DNA of 64,000 bases from JACCXJ01 sp050740695. Lineage in GTDB: Bacteria > Pseudomonadota > Gammaproteobacteria > JACCXJ01. Positions 32,797 through 41,268 of the stretch are shown here, piece by piece. A program made the position numbers and the translations under genes. Every line of letters begins with the position of its first letter. The first letter of the stretch is position 1. The stretch is from the NCBI GenBank assembly GCA_050740695.1, contig JBOIDR010000005.1:1-64000 (forward strand), given 5' to 3'. The notes under the pieces were generated by a model. That model did no database searches and was not told the origin of the DNA. It saw only the letters and a list, made by a program, of their open reading frames with translations.

Positions 32797-32920
32797 AAAT
32801 CGCGCTGGCATACCGCCTAGCGGGCTTGACGACGGCAGAACATCGTCCGACTTATTAGTTAAAGTCGTGGCGCACTATACGGAGGGCGACTATCCGCTGC
32901 GCGGCCAGCGTTGAAAAATC

Positions 32921-33206
32921 CTAGCCAAAGACATTTGAAATTTATCGTCCCTTCCCCCTCGTACGGGGGGTAGGATGGGGGTCGAGCCTATCCGAACCGC
33001 GCCGCTCGACCCCTACTCTGACTGTCCGACGCTACGCAGGGGAGGGAATGCGGAGGCTCCCTCCCCTGTCCGCGCTTTCTGCGGACGGGGGAGGGTAGGG
33101 TGGGGGCCAAGCCTTTCAGCCGCTGACCAAGACTCGTCTCCACCTGACGCGCCTGGCCCCCACCCTGACCCTCCCCCGCTGCGCAGGGGAGGGACTACCC
33201 TGGCGT
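32921..33206 (+). repeat. Long intergenic repeat, copy A
   Basis: Opens CTAGCCAAAGACATTTGAAA followed by TCGTCCCTTCCCCC. Then come two successive palindromic blocks built of CCCCTCCC/GGGGAGGG arms with GAGCC...GGCCCCCACCC motifs. The opening ~37 bp recur in inverted orientation at 52808-52845. Confidence 0.75.
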
Positions 33207-33495
33207 TTGCAGCTTATTGACTTTGCATGTGAATCAGGACTTGTTTGAGCGGTGTTGTTCGACATTGACGAGGCAAGTATCTATACGTCGCAAGCCAAGC
33301 GCGACGGTGTCGGTCGTCGATCACCTTATCTCGTCCAGCACTTTTCGCGACCGATGCGGTTGTCTTCGTTCACCACATCCTGCGCGAGCTTTTGTTACCC
33401 ATGTCCCCGACCGTTCAGGTTATTCCCCTGTAAACAATCGTAGAATCGTAGGATGTGCCGACGTAAGGAGGCGCATCAGTCGCGGGACATCCGCT

Positions 33496-33532
33496 CGACA
33501 GGATGCGCTTCGTGCCTCAGCGCATCCTGTCG
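33496..33532. repeat. 13-bp perfect hairpin
   Basis: CGACAGGATGCGC (33496-33508) and GCGCATCCTGTCG (33520-33532) with an 11-base loop; a hairpin type frequent between proteobacterial genes. No T-run follows. Confidence 0.7.
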
Positions 33533-33700
33533 GGCTCTACTCGACTATCTGGAGCGCATCAGCCAACGCTTGGGGGACTTCGAGTGGGAAAAATTGATCG
33601 ATCGGCGTGGAGTTTGATTTTGACTTCCGATGCCGTGGGTTTCGTACCAGTGAAGCTCTGCGGTATGCACGGTGCCATCCCTCAGCCGCAAGGCCCGAGG

Positions 33701-33745
33701 AAAGAATAGGACCTTCAACGCGGTTTCGTATATTGCCGGATCAGC
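33701..33745 (+). repeat. Dispersed intergenic repeat, copy 6 (partial)
   Basis: AAAGAATAGGACCTTCAACG then CGGTTTCGTATATTGCCGGA match the start of copies 1 and 2; the similarity then fades. Confidence 0.7.
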
Positions 33746-33959
33746 GAACCCACAGGGAAGCGTGGCGATGCCGCCGGATCTCGTGCGAAAGTAGGCCATA
33801 GCCCTCCGGCTCGACCCCCGCCGCGACTCACCCCTGCCTGGGTTCGCCCATTGTCCAATCTCGGGTGGTCGGGCACTATACGGACGGCCCCCGGCCCGTA
33901 CAGTACCGGTCGGGATCGATGGCGGATCGACGCGGCCATCCATTCACAGCCTCCCAGCC

Positions 33960-36443
33960 ATGCCGGCCCTCCAGCACTCGTTCAAGACCTTGAGGCGCGA
34001 ATGGCGCTCGGGTGAGCTACGGCTCATCGCCGCGGCGCTCGTCGTCGCGGTCGCGGCAGTGACCGCCGTGACCCTCTTCACCGATCGGGTGCGCCAGGCC
34101 ATGGTGCTGCGCGCCAACACCTTGCTCGCCGCCGATCTGGCCCTCGATTCGTCGTTCCCCATCCCCGAGCCTTACCTCGAGAAGGCCCGGCGTCTGGGGC
34201 TCGAGACGGCACAGACCTTATCGTTTCGCAGCATGCTGGTGGTCGGAGGGCGCATGCAGCTCGTCGAGGTCAAGGCGGTGGAGGGGGACTATCCCCTGCG
34301 CGGCAGGCTGGCCGTGGGCAGAGACCCCTTCGCCGCCCCCGTGCCGACCGATGTCGTGCCCGAGCCGGGCATAGCGTGGCCGGATGCGCAGCTCGCCCAG
34401 GTTTTGAAGCTCTCCCCCGGGCAGGGGATCACCCTGGGAGACGCGAAGCTGGCCGCCGGCCCGGTGCTCATCTACGAGCCGGACCGGGGTGGGGAGGCAT
34501 TCCACATCGCCCCGAGGCTCCTCATGAACTGCGCGGATGTCCCGGCCACCGGGCTCATCGCGCCGGGGAGCCGGGTGAGGCATCGACTGCTTGTGGCCGG
34601 CGAGCCAAACGCCATCGCCGGCTACCGCGGCTTCGTCGAAGCACGGGCGAACGAGGCGATCGAGCTCGTGAGCGTGCGCGACGCCCGGCCGGCGCTGCGC
34701 GTGACGCTCGAGCGCGGCGAGCAGTACCTGCGGCTCACGGCGCTCGCGAGCCTGTTCCTCGCCGGCATCGCGATCGCCATGGCCGCGCGCCGCTTCGCGA
34801 CCCGGCACCTCGATCACTGCGCGATCCTGCGCACCCTCGGCGCGACCCAGGGCTTCCTCCTCAGGGTCTATGCATTGTGCCTCTTGTGGCTCGGGCTCTT
34901 GACCAGCGCGCTCGGCTGCCTCGTGGGCGCCGGTGCCCAGTTCGTGCTCGCCCGGCTCCTGACCGGCCTCGTCGAAGGGGGCCTGCCGGCCCCGTCCTGG
35001 ACGCCGCTCGCCATCGGCGCGGTCACGGGCCTCACCGCGCTCATCGGTTTCGCCCTGCCACCGATCGCGCACCTCCGGCACACCCCGCCCGCGCGCGTCT
35101 TGAGGCGCGACCTCGACACCGGTCATCCGCCCGCCCACCTCATCTATGTCGCGGCCATCGCCACCCTCCTCTTGCTCACGAGCTGGCACGCGCAAGAACT
35201 CTGGCTCACGCTCTACGTGGTCGGCGGGAGCTTTGCGACCACGGCGGCCCTGGCCCTGTGTGGCTGGCTCCTGGTCCTGGGGCTCCGGCCGCTGTGCCGG
35301 CGCGTTGGGATCGCATGGCGCTACGGGCTCGCCAACATCGCGCGGCGCGGGGCGGCGAGCGTCGCGCAGTCGGTGGCGCTCGGCCTCGGCATCATGGCGA
35401 TCCTGCTGCTCACGGTGGTGCGCGGCGATCTCCTGGCCAACTGGCAGGCGCGCCTGCCCCCGGATGCGCCCAATCACTTCGCGATCAACATTCAACCGGC
35501 CGAGGTCGAGGCGGTACGTGCGTTCTTCGCCGAGCACGGCCGGCCCCGGCCCACGCTCTACCCCATCGTCCACGGGCGGTTGCGGGCCATCGCCGGAAAG
35601 CCGGTCGAGGTCGAACGCTATGAGGACGAACGCGCCCGGCGACTCGCGGGCCGGGAGTTCCACCTGAGTTGGGCCGCGGAGCTGCCCCACGACAACCGCG
35701 TGCTGGCGGGCCGCTGGTGGGGGAGCGGGGTGGCTCGGGAGTTCTCGGTCGAGACCGAGCTGGCCGCGCTCCTCGGGATCCGGCTCGGTGACCGCCTGCG
35801 TTTCCGGGTCCTCGACCAGGACCTCGAGGGCACGGTCACGAGCCTGAGGAGCGTGGCCTGGGACTCCTTCAACCCCAACTTTTTCGTGATCGCGGCGCCG
35901 GGGATGCTCGATGCCTTTTCCGAGAACTACATCACGAGCTTTTATCTCGGCCGCGAGCAGAAACCCTGGCTCTTCGATCTGGTGAAGCGCTTCCCGAGCA
36001 TCACCTTACTGGATCTCGCGGCCCTCATGGACGAGATCCAGGCGATCATCGATCGTGTGGCCATGGCCGTCCAGTTCGTGTTCGGCTTCGCCCTCTTGGC
36101 CGGGCTTCTAGTCCTCTTCGCCGCGGTACACGCGACGCTGGACGAGCGCCTGCGCGAAAGCGCCGTGTTGCGGACCTTAGGGGCCGGGCGCGGGGTGGTG
36201 GCACGCGGACTGGCCTCGGAGTTCCTGGCGCTCGGGGTGATCGCGGGCCTGCTCGCCGCGGTCGGTGCCTCGGGGATCGGTTTTCTACTCGCCCGCCACG
36301 TGTTCGACATCGCCTTCACGTTCAACCCCGCCCTCCTCGCCTACGGCATCGTGGGGGGAGGCCTCGGGGTCACGGCCTTCGGGCTCATCGCGACGCGGCC
36401 GGTATTGAACAGCGCCCCCCTCGAGACCCTGCGGCGGGTGTAA
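33960..36443 (+). CDS. FtsX-like ABC transporter permease, YbbP type
   Basis: An 827-residue inner-membrane protein with two FtsX permease halves. Helix at about 22-42, a large periplasmic domain (about 45-255), then three helices with CAILRTLGATQGFLLRVY (about 260-390), further helices at about 395-450 and 470-495, a second periplasmic domain (about 500-690) and final helices with ESAVLRTLGAGRGVVARGL (about 700-820). YbbP-type permeases work with the ATPase YbbA beside tesA; neither gene is here, so the ATPase must be elsewhere. ATG 33960 follows directly after a decayed repeat region. Transport of lipids or hydrophobic compounds is inferred from the family. Confidence 0.88.
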   Translation: MPALQHSFKTLRREWRSGELRLIAAALVVAVAAVTAVTLFTDRVRQAMVLRANTLLAADLALDSSFPIPEPYLEKARRLGLETAQTLSFRSMLVVGGRMQLVEVKAVEGDYPLRGRLAVGRDPFAAPVPTDVVPEPGIAWPDAQLAQVLKLSPGQGITLGDAKLAAGPVLIYEPDRGGEAFHIAPRLLMNCADVPATGLIAPGSRVRHRLLVAGEPNAIAGYRGFVEARANEAIELVSVRDARPALRVTLERGEQYLRLTALASLFLAGIAIAMAARRFATRHLDHCAILRTLGATQGFLLRVYALCLLWLGLLTSALGCLVGAGAQFVLARLLTGLVEGGLPAPSWTPLAIGAVTGLTALIGFALPPIAHLRHTPPARVLRRDLDTGHPPAHLIYVAAIATLLLLTSWHAQELWLTLYVVGGSFATTAALALCGWLLVLGLRPLCRRVGIAWRYGLANIARRGAASVAQSVALGLGIMAILLLTVVRGDLLANWQARLPPDAPNHFAINIQPAEVEAVRAFFAEHGRPRPTLYPIVHGRLRAIAGKPVEVERYEDERARRLAGREFHLSWAAELPHDNRVLAGRWWGSGVAREFSVETELAALLGIRLGDRLRFRVLDQDLEGTVTSLRSVAWDSFNPNFFVIAAPGMLDAFSENYITSFYLGREQKPWLFDLVKRFPSITLLDLAALMDEIQAIIDRVAMAVQFVFGFALLAGLLVLFAAVHATLDERLRESAVLRTLGAGRGVVARGLASEFLALGVIAGLLAAVGASGIGFLLARHVFDIAFTFNPALLAYGIVGGGLGVTAFGLIATRPVLNSAPLETLRRV

Positions 36444-36570
36444 CCTCTATCCGCGGCAAAGAAGGCGCATAGCGGAAAGTATCCCATGTTCATGTTCCAA
36501 TTTCCTCTCGCTGATACGACCCGCGACTCTTGATCTCGAGCACACCAGGCGGTGGACATTTTCCACCAAA

Positions 36571-36662
36571 CGCTAGGACGTTCAACGCGGTTTTGCAACT
36601 GGCAAATGTTGCGTCGGATGGGCCGGTCGGTGATTGGGGGGCGCGGGAGGGGCGGGAAGAGG
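36571..36662 (+). repeat. Dispersed intergenic repeat, copy 7
   Basis: CGCTAGGACGTTCAACGCGG then TTTTGCAACTGGCAAATGTT and GTCGGTGATTGGGG match copies 4 and 5. It sits between the convergent 3' ends of the permease gene and the lipoprotein gene. Confidence 0.8.
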
Positions 36663-36668
36663 CCCGGC

Positions 36669-38363
36669 CTACTTCTTGATGCCTGACGGCTTCGTGGTGT
36701 CCGACGGCCGCAGCTTGCCGAGGTACAGTGCCACTCGCTCGGACACGTTCTCGAACTCGCCGATCGCCTCGGCGGTGTTCGCGCCGCCTGCGCCGAGGAA
36801 GCTCATGTCGGCCCCGCCCTGCTGTGCGTTGCCGTGGCAACCCTGGCAGCCGCCCATGTCGAAGCTCTTGCCCTGATAGGTCAGGTTGGTGCCCAGCGTG
36901 GTGCCGGCCGGCCCGGTGCCCAACGGGGTGAAGTCCGGCGGCCCGGTGGTGCTGCCGGGCGCGTTGTAGGCCGCCTTGTTGCCCACGAAACTCTGGAAGA
37001 ACGCGTTGGACTCGATCGTGTTGTTGGCCAGGAAGAAGTCCGGCAGGTCGCCGGCCGCGTTCGCGTAGTCGACCGGCGTACCCTGCACGCCGACCAGTTG
37101 GTAGTACTGCCAGACCGAGCTGGCGTTGGCCTGCTTGATCGCGGCCTGCACGCAGCTGTTGACCGCCCGTACGTCGGCCGAGGGCAAGGTCGAGCCCTGG
37201 TTGGCGACGCGCTGCCAGTCCTGCACCTTGCCCACCGTGGCGGCCGGACCGCCATACTCGGTGTTCACGAACTTCAGGTTCGATGCGGGGTTGTCGGCCT
37301 GCTCCCAGGTGGCGAACACGTAGGCGGGGAAGTCGCCCGTCTTGTGGATGATGTGCAGCCCGACCAGCCCCCAAGTCTGGCCCGCCCCGTTGGAATAGCA
37401 CACGTTCGTGCCCGTGCGGGGTTGGTAGAACACCACCGGCGCGACGAAGAAGCGCCCGCTCTTGGCCTCGGCGTCGGTCAGCAGGCGCCAAGCGGCCTTG
37501 ACGTGGATGGTGCCTTCCGACCCGGCCCCGCCGCAGGGCAGGCAGTAGCCGGCCGTGGGCGAGGAGCTGACGACCTGCGCGCAGTTCTTGGGCTGGCTCT
37601 GCTGGCAGATCGCGCCATAGGTGGCGAGGTTCGACTTGTTGCGGGATTGGTAGGTCGTCTGGTTTTGCACGGTGAAGAGCTGGTTCCTGACGATGTAGTC
37701 GTAGTTGGCGCGGTTCACCTTGGCCTGGAACAGGATCTGGATCTTGTCGCTCGCACCGGCGGGCTGCGCGAACATGTAGTCGAGGCCGAGCTGGCTGTTC
37801 TCGTCGAGGTTCGTGAAGACGTTGGGGTTCGTGTCGCCCGTGCCGCACGGTCCCGTGAGGTTGGCATAGACATACGCGGGCGCCCCGTCGAAGCTGGCGC
37901 TCGGCTCGCCCGTGGCCGGGAACAGCTCGTTCTTGTGCCGGTAGCTCTGCCACACCGTCATCTGCGGCTGGGCACTGCCGGGCTGGCCGAAGAAGGTGGT
38001 CGACCCGTCCGGCGTGCCGCGCTTCCCGTTGCTGTCGTAGGACGAGGCCCAGTTGAGCGCGACGAAGTGCTGCCAGGCGAAGGTGGCCAGTTGCGTCTGC
38101 GACGCCGGCAGCGTGCCGCCATAGTCCGGCGGGGGCGTGGAGTTGCCGAAGTCGGGCAGCACGCCAGTGCACTGCCCCGGTGCTGCGAGCGCCGCGCCGG
38201 GCGTGGGCGCGCTCACAGTCGCCACTTCGGATGGGCCGCTACACGCCGCCAGCAAGAGCACGCTCGCCAGCGTGAGCATCCCGAGCGCACCCGAGCGGTA
38301 CGCGTGTGCCGAGAACGAGCTCGTGTGGTCGAGCACCCACCGGGTCGTGCGATCTGCTTGCAT
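36669..38363 (-). CDS. Cytochrome c-type lipoprotein, 564 residues
   Basis: Exported lipoprotein. The N-terminal signal ends in LLLAAC with the lipidated Cys41. A single haem-c motif CQGCH lies at about residues 506-510 (FDMGGCQGCHGNAQQGG). The central ~400 residues are rich in Asn, Gln, Tyr and Trp, with paired cysteines, and match no family I recognise; VGLHIIHKTGDFPAYVFATW is a notable block. A peroxidase- or dehydrogenase-like redox role is possible but unproven. Start ATG 38363, with GAGGAAGG eight bases upstream; a longer reading to 38528 lacks signal features. It is alone between a repeat and bamC. Confidence 0.8.
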   Translation of the reverse strand: MQADRTTRWVLDHTSSFSAHAYRSGALGMLTLASVLLLAACSGPSEVATVSAPTPGAALAAPGQCTGVLPDFGNSTPPPDYGGTLPASQTQLATFAWQHFVALNWASSYDSNGKRGTPDGSTTFFGQPGSAQPQMTVWQSYRHKNELFPATGEPSASFDGAPAYVYANLTGPCGTGDTNPNVFTNLDENSQLGLDYMFAQPAGASDKIQILFQAKVNRANYDYIVRNQLFTVQNQTTYQSRNKSNLATYGAICQQSQPKNCAQVVSSSPTAGYCLPCGGAGSEGTIHVKAAWRLLTDAEAKSGRFFVAPVVFYQPRTGTNVCYSNGAGQTWGLVGLHIIHKTGDFPAYVFATWEQADNPASNLKFVNTEYGGPAATVGKVQDWQRVANQGSTLPSADVRAVNSCVQAAIKQANASSVWQYYQLVGVQGTPVDYANAAGDLPDFFLANNTIESNAFFQSFVGNKAAYNAPGSTTGPPDFTPLGTGPAGTTLGTNLTYQGKSFDMGGCQGCHGNAQQGGADMSFLGAGGANTAEAIGEFENVSERVALYLGKLRPSDTTKPSGIKK

Positions 38364-38446
38364 TAATGGCCTTCCTCCTCGGTGCTGCAATTTCAAGCAA
38401 GTATGAATAAGTTCTTTCACAAACGCTCCGTCCGCTCGAGGTCCCG

Positions 38447-39698
38447 CTATTCCGCTCCTTCCCCGGCCTGATTGAGCGCGGTCTCCAGGCGCGTCAGGAT
38501 CTCGTCGGCCACCGGGCCGCTCTCCCAATTGCCGTCGTCGTCCAGCACCACCACCTCGGTCTTTTCGCCGATGCCGGTCAACTGCACCTCGTGCTCGGTT
38601 TTGTCGCCGCGCCAGAACGCCAGGGACGATAGGAAACCCGCTTTCTCGGTGGCGGCCCCCTGAGCCCCCGTGAAATCGACGAAATACACGCCGCGATCCC
38701 GATCCTCGTCCGCGACCGTGAAGCCGGCCTTGGCCAGGGCTCGACCGGTCAGATGCCAGGCCTCGGAGAAGTCCTCGGTGACCCGCAGGTATTTCTTGCC
38801 CTCACCGGCGCTCACGAGCTCGGCCCGCCCGCCCGCGCCTGTTTGGCCGACCCCGGCGGCGGCGGGCCGCGGCGAATGTTCGGTGTCGCGTTCGGGATCC
38901 TCTTCAGGCACATCTTCGGGTTCATCGTCGCCACCGCCGGCCGGGGTGCCGGTCGCATAGGATGGGGACTCGNNNNNNNNNNNNNNNNNNNNNNNNNNNN
39001 NNNNNNNNNNNNNNNNNNNNNNNNNNNNNNNNNNNNNNNNNNNNNNNNNNNNNNNNNNNNNNNNNNNNNNNNGACTCGAGATCGGACTCGGACTCGAGAT
39101 CGGACTCGGACTCGAGATCGGACTCGGACTCGAGATCGGACTCGGACTCGAGATCGGACTCGGACTCGAGATCGGACTCGGACTCGAGATCGGACTCGGA
39201 CTCGAGATCGGACTCGGCCACGGGCTCGGGCTCGGGTTCCGATGCCGGTTCCTCCTCGTCGGCCGGTGCGCGTTCCGCGGCGTCCTGGTCGGCAATGCGC
39301 TCGTCATCGTCCGACCAGCCGTAGTCGGCGCGGCTGTCGTCGAGCGCGGTGGTGTCTTCCGGGGACTCCTCCGCAGGACTCAACGGTGCTGCCGGGGCAC
39401 GATATCGTTCTCCACCCGAGTCATCCCCCGCCCGCTCGCCGCCGCGCCTGGCGATACGTTCCTGATAAGTCGAATAGCTGGCGGTACCCTTGGCGTCCAC
39501 CTCCGGCACCGACAGGGTGTCCGAGATGGCATCGGAGGACAGGTCGGGGGGTATCTCGAGGTCCGGCAGCGACGCGCTCTTCCGGTACTCCTTGTTGCGG
39601 TCGGGGATGACATCGTCGAAGGTGGGGAACCAACTGCACCCGAGCATCGCAGAGAGGCAAAGACCGAGGATCGATCCACGCACCACGGGCCCACGCAT
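38447..39698 (-). CDS. bamC: Outer membrane assembly lipoprotein BamC (interrupted by an assembly gap)
   Basis: BamC is a lipoprotein of the BAM complex that inserts outer-membrane proteins. The N-terminal part has a lipobox (LCLSAMLGC) and the disordered segment FDDVIPDRNKEYRKSASLPD with DLEIPPDLSS, characteristic of the family. The C-terminal part (38447 to about 38800) is a helix-grip domain with LRVTEDFSEAWHLTGRALAK and RGVYFVDF. Between them lies an acidic stretch that includes eight SESDLE repeats, then 100 N. The frame on the two sides differs by the arbitrary gap length, so I treat it as one gene. The usual second helix-grip domain is not seen and may be in the gap or lost. Start ATG 39698 or 39725; it follows dapA by about 70 bp, the usual order. 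Confidence 0.88.
38973..39072. other. Assembly gap (100 N)
   Basis: Exactly 100 undetermined bases, a placeholder of unknown true length. It lies at the edge of an 18-bp tandem array, the likely reason for the break. Confidence 0.98.
39073..39216 (-). repeat. 18-bp tandem array in bamC (at least eight units)
   Basis: The unit GACTCGAGATCGGACTCG repeats every 18 bp at least eight times without change and runs into the assembly gap. On the minus strand it codes SESDLE. GGGGACTCG on the other side of the gap suggests that the array continues. Confidence 0.93.
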
Positions 39699-39765
39699 GA
39701 TGGGGTTTTGCCTCACGCTTGACATCACGTTCGGGCCCCGCCCGGGACCCCCGGAACAACTACGT

Positions 39766-40683
39766 TTAGGGACACGCGGATGCCTCCGCGGCGGCCACGG
39801 AGACGCCCGCTTGCCGCATGGCCTCCCGGACAGGAGCATGAAAGGGCTCCGCCAGCCACGTCAGGGGCAGTCGGATCCCGCGTCGGATGAGCCCCATCTC
39901 GTGCAGCGCCCATTTCACCGGGATGGGGTTGGACTCGGCGAATAGATCACGGTGCAGGCCGCGGAGCCGCGCATCGATCGACGCCGCCCGTGCTCGATCC
40001 CCCTTCGCGGCCGCGGCACACATCTCGTGCATGGCCTTCGGGGCTATATTGGCGGTCACGGAGATCACCCCCTGCCCGCCCCGCAGGATGAACTCCATGG
40101 CGGTGGCATCGTCCCCGCTCAGGAGCACGAAATCGGGCCCGCAGCGCTCCCGCAGGGCCTCGACGCGACTGAGGTCCGCGGTCGCCTCCTTGACCCCGAC
40201 GATGTGCTTGACCCGTGACAGGCGCCCCACCGTCTCGGGCAGCATGTCACAGGCCGTGCGGCCCGGGACGTTATAAAGGATCTGGGGGATGGCCACCGCC
40301 TCGGCCACGGCCCGATGGTGCAGATAGAGCCCCTCCTGCGTGGGCTTGTTGTAGTAGGGGGTGACGAGCAGGCAGGCATCGGCACCGGCGGCGCGCGCGC
40401 AGGCACTCAGGCGGATGGCCTCGGTGGTCGAGTTGGCCCCGGTGCCGGCGATCACCGGCACTCGTTTGCGGACTTGCCGGACGACCCGGCGGATCACCTC
40501 GCAGTGCTCTTCCTCGTTCAGGGTCGCCGACTCACCTGTGGTCCCGACGGCCACTATGCCGTCGCCGCCGTTCTCGATATGGAACTCGCAAAGCCCCCGG
40601 AGCCCGCCCCAATCGATGGGGACCTCCGCGCCCTGTCCGGTTTCCATCGGCGTGGCCAGGGCCACGATACTGCCTCGAAACAT
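39766..40683 (-). CDS. dapA: 4-hydroxy-tetrahydrodipicolinate synthase DapA
   Basis: DapA condenses pyruvate with aspartate semialdehyde, the first committed step of lysine and diaminopimelate synthesis. The 305-residue TIM barrel has the Schiff-base Lys165 in VGVKEATAD, Tyr137 in LYNVPGRT and the GTTGES motif at 47-52. Length is slightly above the usual 292 because of a short C-terminal extension. ATG 40683. bamC follows on the same strand, an operon conserved in Gammaproteobacteria. Confidence 0.97.
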   Translation of the reverse strand: MFRGSIVALATPMETGQGAEVPIDWGGLRGLCEFHIENGGDGIVAVGTTGESATLNEEEHCEVIRRVVRQVRKRVPVIAGTGANSTTEAIRLSACARAAGADACLLVTPYYNKPTQEGLYLHHRAVAEAVAIPQILYNVPGRTACDMLPETVGRLSRVKHIVGVKEATADLSRVEALRERCGPDFVLLSGDDATAMEFILRGGQGVISVTANIAPKAMHEMCAAAAKGDRARAASIDARLRGLHRDLFAESNPIPVKWALHEMGLIRRGIRLPLTWLAEPFHAPVREAMRQAGVSVAAAEASACP

Positions 40684-40792
40684 CGATCGCGTCTCTCAAC
40701 GCCTGTGATGGACCGGGGATAGTACGTGCCCGCCCCGCACTTGACAAGGACGGTCCCGCCCACCCGGCGCCCGATAGGGCCCCCCGAAATCG

Positions 40793-40821
40793 TTGACAAG
40801 CCCTACCAAACCCCGCATAGT
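40793..40821 (+). promoter_or_regulatory. Sigma-70 promoter of rpsT
   Basis: TTGACA (40793-40798) and CATAGT (40816-40821) with 17 bases between, 34 bases before the UUG start of rpsT. Confidence 0.75.
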
Positions 40822-40855
40822 CATGACTCCTTCTCAATCCCTGCGGAGTCATCGC

Positions 40856-41131
40856 TTGGCCAATTCGCCATCTGCCGGCAAACGGGCACGCCAGGCCGAG
40901 AAACGCCGTGCCCATAATCAGGGTCGGCGTTCGGCCTTGCGCACCGCCATCAAGAAGGTGGTGCGGGCGGTGGAGTCGAAAGACCGGAACGCCGCCCCCA
41001 CCGCCTATCGGTCCGCCGTGCCGGTCATCGACCGCATGGCAACGAAAGGCATCATCCACAAGAACAAGGCGGCACGCCACAAACGCCGCCTGCACGTGGC
41101 CGTATCGGCGCTGGGCACGCAGAACGCCTAG
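40856..41131 (+). CDS. rpsT: 30S ribosomal protein S20
   Basis: S20 binds 16S rRNA early in 30S assembly. The 91-residue basic protein starts MANSPSAGKRARQAEKRRAH and has the typical KAARHKRRLH near the C-terminus. The start is TTG 40856 with GGAG eleven bases upstream. E. coli rpsT also uses UUG, which is linked to translational self-control there. Upstream in-frame ATGs would add unrelated residues. Divergent from dapA. Confidence 0.95.
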   Translation: MANSPSAGKRARQAEKRRAHNQGRRSALRTAIKKVVRAVESKDRNAAPTAYRSAVPVIDRMATKGIIHKNKAARHKRRLHVAVSALGTQNA

Positions 41132-41140
41132 AGGTAGGGA

Positions 41141-41170
41141 GGGTTAGCCGCGCCTTTCGCGGCGTAACCC
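41141..41170 (+). repeat. Hairpin after rpsT
   Basis: GGGTTAGCCGCG (41141-41152) pairs with CGCGGCGTAACCC (41158-41170) around CCTTT, with one bulged base. It has no T-run, so it is an intergenic hairpin repeat or weak terminator. A related GGGTTACG hairpin precedes mntA. Confidence 0.6.
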
Positions 41171-41268
41171 ACCAACCCGTCGGCCGGCCGACACCTTGCC
41201 CGGCGACAAGTTTAAGTCACTTTGACAAGTCGCTTTGGCCAGGTTCCTTCCGGGCTACGGTAGCCAAC

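Larger units (their letters stand above)
32797..33959. other. Gene-free 1.16-kb region built of repeats and remnants
   Basis: From left to right: a short stretch at 32880-32906 nearly identical to part of the downstream FtsX-like permease gene (codes EGDYPLRG), the long inverted-type repeat 32921-33206, a 13-bp perfect hairpin (33496-33508 with 33520-33532), a coding-like fragment at about 33545-33619 (DYLERISQRLGDFEWEKLID), and a partial dispersed repeat at 33701. None is an intact gene. Confidence 0.6.

Noticed and set aside
36490..38172. 560-codon minus-strand frame overlapping the cytochrome-type lipoprotein
   Set aside because: It is a +1 shadow, Arg/Ala/Gln-rich without motifs, whereas the other frame has a lipobox and a CxxCH motif.
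39073..39216. CRISPR array or centromere-like iterons
   Set aside because: Units of 18 bp are contiguous without spacers and are in frame in bamC.
38962..39324. SR-type repeat protein (SDSRSD...) on the plus strand
   Set aside because: Reading of the bamC 18-bp array on the wrong strand; the minus strand gives BamC with conserved flanking segments.
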